Shown here piece after piece: positions 19,111-28,346 of a DNA stretch of 64,000 nt. Every line of letters starts with the position of its first letter. The first letter of the stretch is position 1. The DNA is taken from contig NZ_VHKL01000003.1 in the NCBI RefSeq assembly GCF_007474605.1, positions 161,156 through 225,155 of the forward strand. Reading direction: 5' to 3'. This DNA comes from Rhodoligotrophos appendicifer. Lineage in GTDB: Bacteria > Pseudomonadota > Alphaproteobacteria > Rhizobiales > Im1. A program made the translations under genes and the position numbers. The notes beneath the pieces were generated by a model. That model had not been told where the DNA came from. It did no database searches and was given only the letters and a program-made list of their open reading frames with translations.

Positions 19111-19934
19111 CTACATCCACGTCTCCGGCGGTAAGGTTAGGTTGGTAAACGGCCCTCCCCACTCCTCCAGAACCGGGAAGGTTCCGGCCGCTACCCCTCG
19201 GATGAGATGCAAATTCTCCTGGTCGGCTCTTGGGCAATTATTGACATCGAGCGTCGGCTCCAGGATCGCGGGAAGCCCGTCCGCAGCCATCCGCGGATTG
19301 GCATATCCGATCCGCGCCATATGGGGCGCCGCTGCTTCGTGGTGGATCACATTGGTTCCGAGCACAGTCTCTCCGCCGACGAGGAAGGCGCGCCAGCCGA
19401 TCTTGAGATTTGGATCCTGAAAGCGGCTCAGGCTCGAGATCCCGGGGCTGCCCATGGCGTGCAGCATTTCATGGACCACGACGTCCGTCGATTGGAAGGG
19501 CACCTCCTTGTATTCGGCGGTGAAGTAGGAGTGTCCTTTTTGGTTTTGTCCGAACACGACCACCCCCAACCCCCATGAAAGACATTCCCCGCGTCGGCAT
19601 TGAAATGGACCTGCAGCTGTTGTGGTTCAGACATGAAGCGATTGACCACCGACTGGAAGGTCGGCGAGCTCTCGTAAAACTTGGTGAGTGTCGGGATCAG
19701 TCCCTGCGGCGTGATGGGGCCGTCCGCATAGCCATGCGCCGGCGCAAGGCTCGAGCTGTTCAACAGGTCAGCGCCGCCAAACTTCAGTGTCCTGCTGAAG
19801 AACGCCGCCACGTCCCCCACCACCCCGGGTTTTGCGGATGAGACGATCTGGGTCAATGTCTCGGCATCGGCGCGCAGGACCGGGTAGAGAACCCCGCTAT
19901 GCGAGGCTTGGACGTAGTTCGAACTGCTGTACAT
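19111..19934 (-). pseudogene. frameshifted HExxH metallopeptidase-like gene
   Basis: Two overlapping frames on the minus strand together match the intact divergent gene at 20170. The N-terminal part (MYSSSNYVQ to about DAGNVFHGG) and the C-terminal part (GVVVFGQNQ to the end) join if one G is added to a run of five (19570-19574 on the plus strand reads CCCCC). The zinc-site motif VVHEMLHAMG is in the second part. Both paralogues share the block FSRTLKFGGADLL / LSRHLTFSGAGLL. A sequencing error or phase variation in the homopolymer is as possible as true decay. No signal peptide is visible. Confidence 0.7.
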
Positions 19935-20169
19935 CGGAACCACCGTACTTTTAAAATACTTAGAAATACCAATGGGATGGGTTCCTGGTTTTGAGAATCC
20001 ACCCAGGCTGACGGCATCATGCGGATGTGGGCGACATTTAGGAAGCCGGTCGCATTGAAACATGCTGCCCCAGTCTCGCCTCGATTATGCGCGACATCAC
20101 CAGAGAATTCAATCCCAGGTTGTGTCTCCCCTGTGCTCAACGACCAGCCTGTCAGCTTCTGGTGGCGAC

Positions 20170-20979
20170 ATGCCTTTGCTCGATAGCGGGAACGTTAATT
20201 TTACCGACTATCCCAATTACCGTCAGGTTCAGCTCCCGAGCGGAAGCTTCATTGCCCATCTCGGCGACGTGTCGGCGATCGATACTGTCGTCGCCCTGTC
20301 GCGCCCCGTGCCCACCCAGAATCTTGGATATGCCCTGTCCCGGCATTTGACCTTCTCCGGTGCGGGCCTGTTGGAGGGAAGCAGCTCGAGACCCGCTGAC
20401 GGACGGCTCACACCGGGGACCGTCCTCGACATCGTCACGGAGGCGGGTCGCAATTCCATCCTCTTCGCCCATGTCGCCAACCTCTATTTCGATGAGGCGA
20501 AATACAAATCACTCCCGATCCAAATCGGCACAGAGAACAATTTCTACCGCCTTGGCCATAGCATTGGGCTTAAGGAGAGAGCCTCTGGTTTTGACTTCAC
20601 GGAGGACTTTGGTGTGGGGCGACCAGTTCACACGGATCCGGTCGTGCATGAGATGCTCCATGCGCTCGGGGGGCGCGTCTCCGCTCACCAGTTGAGGATA
20701 GCAGACCCTGCCCCTGCTTTCCACAGTGCGCCAATTTCGTTGGTGAAAGGCGGCGGGGCCGTAGCAGCGACGAATGTGGTCCAAAGTCAGATGGGCATCC
20801 CCTTCACTGTGCGCCAGGGCTATGCAGCGGCACCCGGGCCCGAGCCTATTCCCGGTCTTTGGCGCAAACAGATTTTCGAGGCCACAAGGGGGGCGGAGGA
20901 AGAGGGCTTGAAGCTTGTGCATGAAATTGCGGGCGGAACCACTCCCGATCTTTCGAAGTGGGATGCTTCCTGGCTGTGA
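20170..20979 (+). CDS. HExxH zinc metallopeptidase-like protein
   Basis: The protein (269 aa from MPLLDSGNV; the frame is open upstream to 20062) contains the zinc-binding motif VVHEMLHALGG near residues 158-168 and no signal peptide. GGTGG precedes this ATG, and the same element precedes the paralogue's ATG. HExxH proteins of this small, secretion-signal-free kind include the NleD/HopH1 (M91) type III effectors; I cannot confirm membership. The divergent neighbour is a frameshifted copy, so the pair arose by duplication. Confidence 0.6.
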   Translation: MPLLDSGNVNFTDYPNYRQVQLPSGSFIAHLGDVSAIDTVVALSRPVPTQNLGYALSRHLTFSGAGLLEGSSSRPADGRLTPGTVLDIVTEAGRNSILFAHVANLYFDEAKYKSLPIQIGTENNFYRLGHSIGLKERASGFDFTEDFGVGRPVHTDPVVHEMLHALGGRVSAHQLRIADPAPAFHSAPISLVKGGGAVAATNVVQSQMGIPFTVRQGYAAAPGPEPIPGLWRKQIFEATRGAEEEGLKLVHEIAGGTTPDLSKWDASWL

Positions 20980-21019
20980 CGGCTCTGGGGCGCTGCGGCG
21001 AAGAGGCTCCAGCCCGGGC

Positions 21020-22504
21020 TCAGACGAAACGCCTCAGCACGTTCGGTAGCATCTCCGGCAGGTCCTCGGCGATCAGTCCCGGGCCGAAGGCCGTTCCTGC
21101 CTCCCCATGCAGCCACACCCCGGCGCAGGCCGCCTCATATCCCGGCATCTTCTGGGCCAGCAGGCCCAGGATGATCCCGCCGAGCACGTCGCCACTGCCG
21201 GCCGTGGCCAGAATCGCGGGTGCGTTTGCTGCGATCGCCACGCGCCCATCGGGTGCGGCCACCACCGTATCCGGCCCCTTCAGCACTACGATCGCTCCAG
21301 AGGCCTTAGCCGCCTTCGCCGCAACCTTGCATTTCGAATCAGAAGATCCGGACAACCTGCCGAAAAGGCGTGAGAATTCGCCCTCATGGGGCGTCACCAC
21401 CACGGCCCGATCTGGTCGGGCCTTGATCGCAGTGAAAAGATCCTCTGGCCGGTCTGCAAAACTCGTGAGCGCATCCGCATCCAGCACCGTTGCAGCCCCG
21501 CTGGCGAGGCAGGCGATGACCTTGTCCGCAGTGCCCCTCCCGACCCCTGCCGCGGGCCCGATGAGCACGGCGTTGCGACGCTTGTCCCTGAGCTGCAGCT
21601 CGAGATCCTTGGCGTCATTGGCCTGCGTCACCATGATCGCGGTGAGATGGTGGGCGAGCACGCCGACGGCATCCTCGTCGCCCGCCATGGTAACCAGCCC
21701 GGCCCCCGCCCTCAACGCGGCCCTCGCAGCGAGCCGTGCGGCGCCCGTGTGCAGCCGCGGTCCGGAGACGACCAGCGCATGGCCGCGACTATATTTATGG
21801 CCGAGAGGGTCGAGCGTTGGCCATGAAGGGTGCCAAAGCGCCGGCACGTTTTCCCGGGCGCGGGGCTGGATGGTCTTCAGCACGGCAGCCTCAATACCGA
21901 TATCGACGACGCGGATCTCCCCGCACAAGCCGCGACCGGGATAAAGCAGATGCCCTGGTTTCTTGCGGAAGAAGGTGACCGTGGCGGCGGCTTTGACGGC
22001 GACCCCGCGAATTTGGCCGCTATCGCCGTCGATGCCGGAGGGCACATCGACCGCCACCACGGGTCGGCCGCTTGCATTGAGGGTCTCCACGACCCTGCGC
22101 GCCGCACCATCAAGGTCGCGCGCGAGGCCCGCGCCGAACAGCGCGTCGATGATCACCGACGCGGTTCCGAGATCGAGCTCCTCGGCCCCTGCGACCGGGT
22201 CGGTCCATAATGCAGCCATGGCGGCCGCATCGCCTCTCAGCGCCGCACGCGACCCCAGCAATCCGACGCGGACGACCCGACCGGCCGCCTTCAGAAGCCG
22301 CGCAGCGACGAAGCCGTCGCCACCATTATTGCCGGGCCCGCACAGGACTGCGACCGCTCCTTCGGGCCAGCCTTGCAAAACCGCCTCGGCGACAGCGCGC
22401 CCGGCTTCCTCCATGAGGGAAATGCCGCTCACGCCGCCGGCGATGGTGCGGGCGTCCGCCTCCCGCATTTCCGCATTCGTCAGAAGCTCTGAGCCCAGTC
22501 CCAC
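21020..22504 (-). CDS. nnr: bifunctional NAD(P)H-hydrate epimerase/dehydratase
   Basis: The enzyme repairs NADH and NADPH damaged by hydration. The N-terminal YjeF_N epimerase domain has the motif GPGNNGGDGFVAARLL near residues 55-71 (numbering from the GTG). The C-terminal ADP-dependent dehydratase, a ribokinase-like fold, has VVTPHEGEFSRLFG and AGSGDVLGG near residues 335-350 and 430-440. I chose the GTG (VGLGSELL) because GGAGG lies 7 bases upstream; an ATG five codons earlier is possible. It is divergent from glnB, an arrangement common in Hyphomicrobiales. Confidence 0.95.
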   Translation of the reverse strand: MGLGSELLTNAEMREADARTIAGGVSGISLMEEAGRAVAEAVLQGWPEGAVAVLCGPGNNGGDGFVAARLLKAAGRVVRVGLLGSRAALRGDAAAMAALWTDPVAGAEELDLGTASVIIDALFGAGLARDLDGAARRVVETLNASGRPVVAVDVPSGIDGDSGQIRGVAVKAAATVTFFRKKPGHLLYPGRGLCGEIRVVDIGIEAAVLKTIQPRARENVPALWHPSWPTLDPLGHKYSRGHALVVSGPRLHTGAARLAARAALRAGAGLVTMAGDEDAVGVLAHHLTAIMVTQANDAKDLELQLRDKRRNAVLIGPAAGVGRGTADKVIACLASGAATVLDADALTSFADRPEDLFTAIKARPDRAVVVTPHEGEFSRLFGRLSGSSDSKCKVAAKAAKASGAIVVLKGPDTVVAAPDGRVAIAANAPAILATAGSGDVLGGIILGLLAQKMPGYEAACAGVWLHGEAGTAFGPGLIAEDLPEMLPNVLRRFV

Positions 22505-22627
22505 AGCACACCCTCCCATCTGATTAATTTCGCCGCATTCGCCTAATTTTTAATCGTCCCTTCCTGCTGCTTTTTTCCTTCTGTTGCAGTCCTTCCTTTC
22601 AGTGATAGGCTAACCTCCTGAGGCTAA

Positions 22628-23101
<474 letters not shown>

Positions 23102-23188
23102 TCTCATCGGCCGGCTCGCTTCTTCCGCCGCGGGGAAGAGGGCCGGATGACTATACCTCTGCAAGACAAGTGAAAAAGGGGACTTTCT

Positions 23189-24607
23189 ATGACGACCGAA
23201 CACACGGCGGAGTCCGTGCTGAAGACCATGAAGGAAAAGGACATAAAGTTCGTTGACCTTCGCTTTACGGATCCCAAGGGCAAGCTGCAGCATGTGACCA
23301 TGGACGCCAGATTGGTAGACGAGGACATGTTCGCCGAGGGGGTGGCCTTTGACGGCTCGTCGATCACCGGCTGGAAAACGATCGACAAGTCCGACATGCT
23401 GCTCATGCTCGATCCCGCGACGGCGCATCTGGACCCCTTCTACGCCCAGGCGACGCTCGGCATCTTCTGCGACGTCCTGGAGCCGACCACCGGCGAGGCC
23501 TATGAACGCGACCCGCGCACCACGGCGAAGAATGCCGAGGCCTATCTGAAATCGACCGGGATCGGCGATGCGGTCTTCTTCGGACCCGAAGCCGAATTCT
23601 TTATCTTCGACGACGTGCGCTTCTCGAGCGATCCCTATCACAGCTCCTTCAAGCTGGATTCGATCGAGCTGCCGACCAACACCAATACGGAATATGAGGT
23701 CGGCAATCTCGGCCACCGTCCGCGTATGAAGGGCGGGTATTTTCCCGTAAACCCCATCGACAGCTGCCAGGACATCCGTTCCGAGATGATCTCCGTTCTT
23801 GCCGACATGGGCGTGAAGACCGAGAAGCACCATCACGAAGTGGCCGCCGCCCAGCACGAGCTCGGTATTTTCCGCGAGACGATGACGAAGATCGCGGACG
23901 GCATGCAGCTCTACAAATATGTCGTCCACAACGTCGCCCATGCCTATGGCAAGACGGCCACCTTCATGCCGAAGCCGATCTTCGGCGACAATGGTTCCGG
24001 CATGCATTGCCACCAGTCGATCTGGAAGGCGGGCAAGCCGGTCTTCGCCGGCAATCAATATGCCGATCTGTCCTTGGAGTGCCTCTACTACATCGGCGGC
24101 ATCATCAAGCACGCCAAGGCTCTGAACGCCTTCACCAACCCCACCACCAACTCCTATAAGCGGCTGGTGCCGGGGTATGAAGCGCCCGTCTTGCTGGCTT
24201 ATTCCTCCAGCAACCGCTCGGCCTCCTGCCGCATCCCGCATTCCGCTTCCCCCAAAGGCAAGCGCGTCGAGGTGCGGTTCCCTGATCCGGCGGCCAATCC
24301 CTATCTGGCCTTCTCGGCCATGCTGATGGCGGGGCTTGATGGCATCCTCAACAAGATCCATCCCGGCGATCCGATGGACAAGGATCTCTACGACCTGCCT
24401 CCTGAGGAGCTGAAGCAGATCCCCCATGTCGCATCGAGCCTCACCGAGGCCTTGGATGCCCTTGAGGCCGATCATGAGTTCCTGACCAAGGGGCGCGTAT
24501 TCACCGAAGGCCAGATTGAAGCCTATATCGCCATCCGCCGCGCCGAGCAGGAGCGCTTCCAAATGGCGCCCCACCCGGTCGAATATGACATGTATTACTC
24601 TGTCTGA
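23189..24607 (+). CDS. glnA: type I glutamine synthetase
   Basis: The protein (472 aa) joins glutamate and ammonia using ATP and forms a dodecamer. It has the N-terminal block [11 protein letters not shown], the active-site sequences FFGPEAEFF and [11 protein letters not shown], and the site NRSASCRIP. Tyr401 in DLYDLPPEE is the expected adenylylation residue. A ribosome-binding site (AAAAAGGGGAC) precedes the ATG. Two hairpins, one with a T-run, follow the stop. Cytoplasmic; central nitrogen assimilation. Confidence 0.97.
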   Translation: MTTEHTAESVLKTMKEKDIKFVDLRFTDPKGKLQHVTMDARLVDEDMFAEGVAFDGSSITGWKTIDKSDMLLMLDPATAHLDPFYAQATLGIFCDVLEPTTGEAYERDPRTTAKNAEAYLKSTGIGDAVFFGPEAEFFIFDDVRFSSDPYHSSFKLDSIELPTNTNTEYEVGNLGHRPRMKGGYFPVNPIDSCQDIRSEMISVLADMGVKTEKHHHEVAAAQHELGIFRETMTKIADGMQLYKYVVHNVAHAYGKTATFMPKPIFGDNGSGMHCHQSIWKAGKPVFAGNQYADLSLECLYYIGGIIKHAKALNAFTNPTTNSYKRLVPGYEAPVLLAYSSSNRSASCRIPHSASPKGKRVEVRFPDPAANPYLAFSAMLMAGLDGILNKIHPGDPMDKDLYDLPPEELKQIPHVASSLTEALDALEADHEFLTKGRVFTEGQIEAYIAIRRAEQERFQMAPHPVEYDMYYSV

Positions 24608-24623
24608 GAGTGTAGCCCGTTGC

Positions 24624-24728
24624 TTTCCTTAGGTTCTAAGGAAATCAACCACTTACGTTGACGATTGGGTCAACAATGTGGTCGCCACGCTGGTCGAAAT
24701 CGGCCAGTGTGGGGGCCACTTTTTTTTA
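24624..24728 (+). terminator. terminator region of glnA
   Basis: The first hairpin (24624-24644) is a perfect 9-bp stem TTTCCTTAG/CTAAGGAAA without a T-run. A second, stronger one at about 24678-24719 pairs GTGG...CCACGCTGG with CCAGTGTGGGGGCCAC and is followed by eight Ts. The second is a classic intrinsic terminator. Confidence 0.8.
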
Positions 24729-25420
24729 TGACGCTCCTCCAAATTCATCGAATGTCGATGCACCCTCCCCGCTGTCTCGAACGTTTCAAGCAGCCCCCAT
24801 TCGAAACCGATCTTTACCGTCTCGAATATTACCGGACGCGAGCGGCAGCGCTAGTCGATCGCAAAATTGCCGGAGTCGAGAGCTATTAAATTCGCAGCAA
24901 TGCGCTGCACTGCAAAAAATGCACTTGCTTATGTTGCAGTTGCTAACGCATCATGCTGAGGAGTGCGGGGGAGTATCGTCATGGTCGAGTTTTTGGCCTT
25001 CGGGGCAATTCTGATTTTCTTCTTCATGGTGAAATCTTACCTCACTGATTAGCGCCATTACCGAACTGGCCTTTCTGAGCCAGACTGACGGTTTTGACGG
25101 GCCTACTGCGGGCCGCCACAGGTTGGATCAGAAGCCCGTCGCTTGCAGACATGAAAGGTGTGCGCCTCGCTTCTGCGAGATTGTCACCCCGACCGGCCGC
25201 CATCAGGACCGGGCCGTGTTTGTCAGTTGGCTATGGGATTGGTCTCGCCAGCGCGCGTCATCAAGGGCATATTTCGCTGCAAGGGGCTTTTACCTCGTCC
25301 GGCACTGTTCATCACCCAGGGTGAGAAAACAATCCCGGCATTTTACTTGCACACCTTTCCTCAACGTTCCCAGAACGAAGCAAAAAGCGGTCTTTAAGCC
25401 GCTGAAAGCAGTGAGGAAAC
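24729..25420. other. gap after glnA with only tiny ORFs
   Basis: This 690-base stretch has no recognised gene. A 53-codon frame from 24728 encodes a basic peptide ending YYRTRAAALVDRKIAGVESY, without a clear ribosome-binding site. A tiny membrane ORF lies at 24981. The remainder, 25053-25420, shows no structure I can name. Confidence 0.4.
24981..25052 (+). CDS. possible 23-aa membrane peptide
   Basis: The short frame encodes MVEFLAFGAILIFFFM then VKSYLTD. It has one membrane span and a good ribosome-binding site (GGGGGAG) 8 bases before the ATG. It is too short for homology reasoning, and chance cannot be excluded. The initiation signal and the clean hydrophobic helix make it worth recording as a candidate small membrane peptide. 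Confidence 0.3.
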   Translation: MVEFLAFGAILIFFFMVKSYLTD

Positions 25421-25690
25421 ATGCTCCGTGGTAATTATTTGCTGAATTTTGACGCCGTCGCCAGTCCAGCAATGGGGAGTGACGCGGCCGGAGAACGATC
25501 CAAATCCACTCTGAACGCAGCGGGTTACCTTGCCGGCTGCATCATTTGTCTGTTCGCCCTTGCGGGCTGGGTTACGCATATTGTGGTCTGCATCACCACC
25601 GCTGCTTGGTGGTTTCTGGCTCTCGGGCTTTTCGTGTTCCCGGTCGCCATACTGCATGGTTGGGTGTCCTGGTTTCTTCCCATCCTGTGA
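25421..25690 (+). CDS. small two-span membrane protein
   Basis: This 89-aa protein has a polar N-terminus and two membrane segments (about 35-52 and 62-80) with tryptophan-rich ends: GWVTHIVVCI, AAWWFLALG and HGWVSWFLP. This resembles small conserved membrane proteins that flank other genes in Hyphomicrobiales, though I cannot name the family. The real start may be the ATG at residue 18 (MGSDAAGE). It converges with the DMT transporter gene, 14 bases away. Confidence 0.6.
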   Translation: MLRGNYLLNFDAVASPAMGSDAAGERSKSTLNAAGYLAGCIICLFALAGWVTHIVVCITTAAWWFLALGLFVFPVAILHGWVSWFLPIL

Positions 25691-25704
25691 CAAAAACCCG
25701 ATGC

Positions 25705-26670
25705 CTAGGGTTCTAAATGCCGATGAGATCCTGATCGTTGTCCCTGCAGAAGCACGATCACACCTGCCAGAGCGATCAAAGCGATACCCGTCAAACGAAT
25801 GGCCGTCGGCACTTCGCCGAAGAACAGATACCCCCACAGAAACCCCCAGATGAGGGCGGTATATTCGAAGGGTGTCACAGCCTTGGGCTGGGCGACCGAA
25901 TAGGCCTTGGCCAGGCAGTAAAATCCGATCGTTGCGATGACGCCCAAACCGAGCATGAGCCCTGCGTCTGTCAGCGATGGCCATATCCACGGCCGAGTGA
26001 GGAAGGCAAGATTGGAAGGTGTCCCTGTGGCCATCCAGCCATTGCCGAAGAAGAGGCCGAGCAGACCGCTCGCAACCACATAAAACCCTGTCGTGAACAG
26101 CGCCATCGTTCCCGCCGAGTCCGTCGTCCCGAGCTTGCGAGCGGTGATTTGGCCCAGCGCGTAGGCGGCTGCGGAGAAGACGGCCAGCACAGCCGCTGTG
26201 TTGAGAATGCCCGCGGTCGGATCTGCAACAATGACCACGCCTGCAAAACCGACCAGGATCGTGAGCCACTGCACGGGGCGAACATGCTCCCTGAGGAAGG
26301 GCCCGGAGAAAATGGCGATGAAAATCGGGCCTGTGTAGAACAGGGAGACGGCATCGGCCATTGGAAGGACTGCGAGCGCCAAATAATAGGTGGTGTAGGA
26401 AATGAACATGAGCGCCGCTCGGACGCATTCCAAGCCGGTTCGCTTCGTTGCGAAGCCGGCTCGTCCGTCCAAGAAATAGAGCAGAGCGATGATGAGAGGC
26501 AGTGAAGCAACAGATCGAATGAACACGATCTGATGCACGGGGTAATCTCCGCTCATCCATTTGATGGCGATGTCCTGCAGCGAAAAAACGGCAATTCCGC
26601 CCACCAGGAAAGTGGCGCCGCTGGCCAATCCCTTTTGAGGAGCGGAAGCCGAAGGAAGCGCAATCGCCAT
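25705..26670 (-). CDS. EamA-type drug/metabolite exporter
   Basis: A 321-aa inner-membrane protein with about ten hydrophobic segments in two five-helix halves, each an EamA domain (around 20-145 and 165-295). This is the drug/metabolite transporter fold used for amino acid, nucleotide or metabolite export. The start MAIALPSASAP precedes the first helix. The C-terminus ends in a short polar tail. No substrate can be read from sequence. It probably has its own promoter, being 150 bases from the beta-lactamase gene. Confidence 0.88.
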   Translation of the reverse strand: MAIALPSASAPQKGLASGATFLVGGIAVFSLQDIAIKWMSGDYPVHQIVFIRSVASLPLIIALLYFLDGRAGFATKRTGLECVRAALMFISYTTYYLALAVLPMADAVSLFYTGPIFIAIFSGPFLREHVRPVQWLTILVGFAGVVIVADPTAGILNTAAVLAVFSAAAYALGQITARKLGTTDSAGTMALFTTGFYVVASGLLGLFFGNGWMATGTPSNLAFLTRPWIWPSLTDAGLMLGLGVIATIGFYCLAKAYSVAQPKAVTPFEYTALIWGFLWGYLFFGEVPTAIRLTGIALIALAGVIVLLQGQRSGSHRHLEP

Positions 26671-26822
26671 GGCCGAAGAGCCTTAACAGAATGAGGAAGA
26701 GCTTGGACGATAGTCAGGCTGCGCTTGGCGCGGCAGCGTCGCAGGTGCCTAGCACAGTTTCCGTCTGAAGGTCTCGCGCGCTTGGGGATGCGGGCCCAGA
26801 GCAAAACGCCCCTGCCCTGGGT

Positions 26823-27644
26823 CTAGCGGAGCAGTGTCTTCGACAGGCTCGGCAACTGCCTCAAGAAGCGCTCGCGAACGCGGAGTCCGCCACCGGTTCC
26901 CTGACCCTCAGCCTGTTCAAGTCGGGCAAAGACGATCGTCCGACTATTCTTTTCTCCCCATCCGACAAACCACCCATAGGCATGATCGCGATCGAAACTG
27001 CCGTCGACCCGCCTGGGAAACGCCGAGCCCGTCTTGCCATGGACGCGCATGCCATCGGGCAAGGGCATCATTTCGACGGTTTCATACACCTTGTCGAAAA
27101 CGCCTGGAGCAACGGGGAGCGTCCGGTTGACCAGTTTCCACAGGAACTGCACCTGCTCCTCGGGTGAGACCTTCAACGACGACGAGATCCAGGCCCGCTC
27201 CAAGCCATTCCTCTTGCCGGGGTCGCCGGAGAAATCCGCATTGCCAAATCCGAACGCGGACGCATAACGCTCCAGACGTTCTGTCCCGAGTTCACCTGCA
27301 AGAAGTCGGGAGTACCAAACGACTGAATATTCTAGCCACCGCTTCGGATCTGTTGGCTGCCTCCAGACACCCCCGAGCCAATCCGCATAGCCATCCTTGA
27401 AGGGCAGTTCCGGTGAATGAGGATCTTTGAGAAAGCCTGAGTCGAACCCCATGACGGCGAGGGCGATTTTGGTCGTGGAAGCGGGTGTCACTCTCGTTTT
27501 GCAATCGCCCTGCTCCATCAGGACTTTGCCATCGGCAGCGTCCGCCACGATCGTACAGATCTCCTTAGCCTGCGCTGGGATTGAGAGAGCAGCCAGCAGG
27601 ATGAGAAGGGCAGTCAGTTTGAGGGAAATCTTCCTCACAGGCAT
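26823..27644 (-). CDS. class D beta-lactamase-like protein
   Basis: This 273-aa protein starts with a signal peptide (cleavage near IPAQA, residue 26) and has the class D motifs in order: Ser56-Thr-Thr-Lys59 (nucleophile and carbamylable lysine), Ser107-Val-Val (SxV), Phe133-Gly-Asn (the YGN box with Phe for Tyr), Trp152 in the WISSSLKVS segment, and Lys204-Thr-Gly (KTG). All catalytic residues are present, so a periplasmic penicillin-hydrolysing activity is plausible. Chromosomal OXA-type enzymes in environmental bacteria are common and often of low activity. It is a single gene without flanking mobile elements. Confidence 0.88.
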   Translation of the reverse strand: MPVRKISLKLTALLILLAALSIPAQAKEICTIVADAADGKVLMEQGDCKTRVTPASTTKIALAVMGFDSGFLKDPHSPELPFKDGYADWLGGVWRQPTDPKRWLEYSVVWYSRLLAGELGTERLERYASAFGFGNADFSGDPGKRNGLERAWISSSLKVSPEEQVQFLWKLVNRTLPVAPGVFDKVYETVEMMPLPDGMRVHGKTGSAFPRRVDGSFDRDHAYGWFVGWGEKNSRTIVFARLEQAEGQGTGGGLRVRERFLRQLPSLSKTLLR

Positions 27645-27793
27645 CTTCGAGACGGCTGTGCGCAGGGGCTCAGTTGAACGGGGGGCTCAGAGTAATCTTT
27701 AGCCTTGCGGTCGTGGCGAAGCCCCGCATACCGAGAAGGCAATTCGCGAAAAAGAGACATGATGCGCGAGGAATTTGACGGCGGCATGAATGA

Positions 27794-27818
27794 GGCCGCC
27801 TTCGGGATGAAGGCGGCC
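27794..27818 (-). terminator. hairpin terminator after the small secreted protein gene
   Basis: A perfect 10-bp stem (GGCCGCCTTC with GAAGGCGGCC) with a 5-base loop lies 7 bases after the stop of the minus-strand gene at 27826. The T-run is short, so termination efficiency is uncertain. Confidence 0.55.
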
Positions 27819-27825
27819 AGGAAAC

Positions 27826-28158
27826 TTAGGGTCGGATGACGACAGTGGGTCCGCCCCCTGCCCACCAAGGTGTGCGGTACCAGTATCCCTGATAATAATG
27901 GCCGTACCCATTCCGCTTTGCCCGATAGCGTGGTCCGTAGCGATCTCGGCTGTAGACCACCTTACGCTTCGTTACGACTTTGCCGTTCCTGTATTTCTTT
28001 TTGGTCACGACCTTCTTCGTGGCGACCGGTTGTACGAGGTTCGACTCCACGGTGGAGAGGTTCACTGGGGCTGGTGTTAAGACTGCAGCCGATGCTGTTC
28101 CGCCGATGAGCGCGACTGAACCGCTCAAAAGTGATGCAACAAGAAGATGCTTGATCAT
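27826..28158 (-). CDS. small secreted Lys/Arg/Tyr-rich protein
   Basis: The protein has 110 residues from MIKHLLVASLL, preceded by GAGGAAG. A signal peptide ends near TASA. The mature part has a basic VVTKKKYRNGKVVTKRK stretch (two similar halves, KKVVTKKKYRNGK and KVVTKRKVVYSRD) and a Tyr/Trp/Gly-rich C-terminus (YGHYYQGYWYR). It resembles the RcnB-like or GYR-type small periplasmic proteins of Hyphomicrobiales, which are poorly characterised. No function is assigned. Confidence 0.7.
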   Translation of the reverse strand: MIKHLLVASLLSGSVALIGGTASAAVLTPAPVNLSTVESNLVQPVATKKVVTKKKYRNGKVVTKRKVVYSRDRYGPRYRAKRNGYGHYYQGYWYRTPWWAGGGPTVVIRP

Positions 28159-28283
28159 CCTATAACTTCCTCGTGATTGTCTCGATGAAAACGAACGACC
28201 GCAGCAATAGTTCCTCCCCAGAAGGCGCTCGCCGAGGCCCGGGGTTCCGAGCCACAGCAGGCGGAGCGGCCGAGGGGAAGACG

Positions 28284-28310
28284 CGGAGGTGGCGCGAGGC
28301 GCCACCTCCG
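28284..28310 (-). terminator. 12-bp hairpin after the Mn-catalase gene
   Basis: CGGAGGTGGCGC and GCGCCACCTCCG form a perfect 12-bp stem with a 3-base loop, 37 bases beyond the stop of the catalase gene. The flanking sequence lacks a clear T-run on either strand, so it may be a terminator or another RNA-stabilising element. Confidence 0.5.
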
Positions 28311-28346
28311 ACATCAAGTCGGACCCTGATGGGCCGATGGGCTGTC

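Noticed and set aside
24665-24889. 74-codon ORF after glnA
   Set aside because: Its start lies within the terminator hairpin and the rest lacks an initiation signal.
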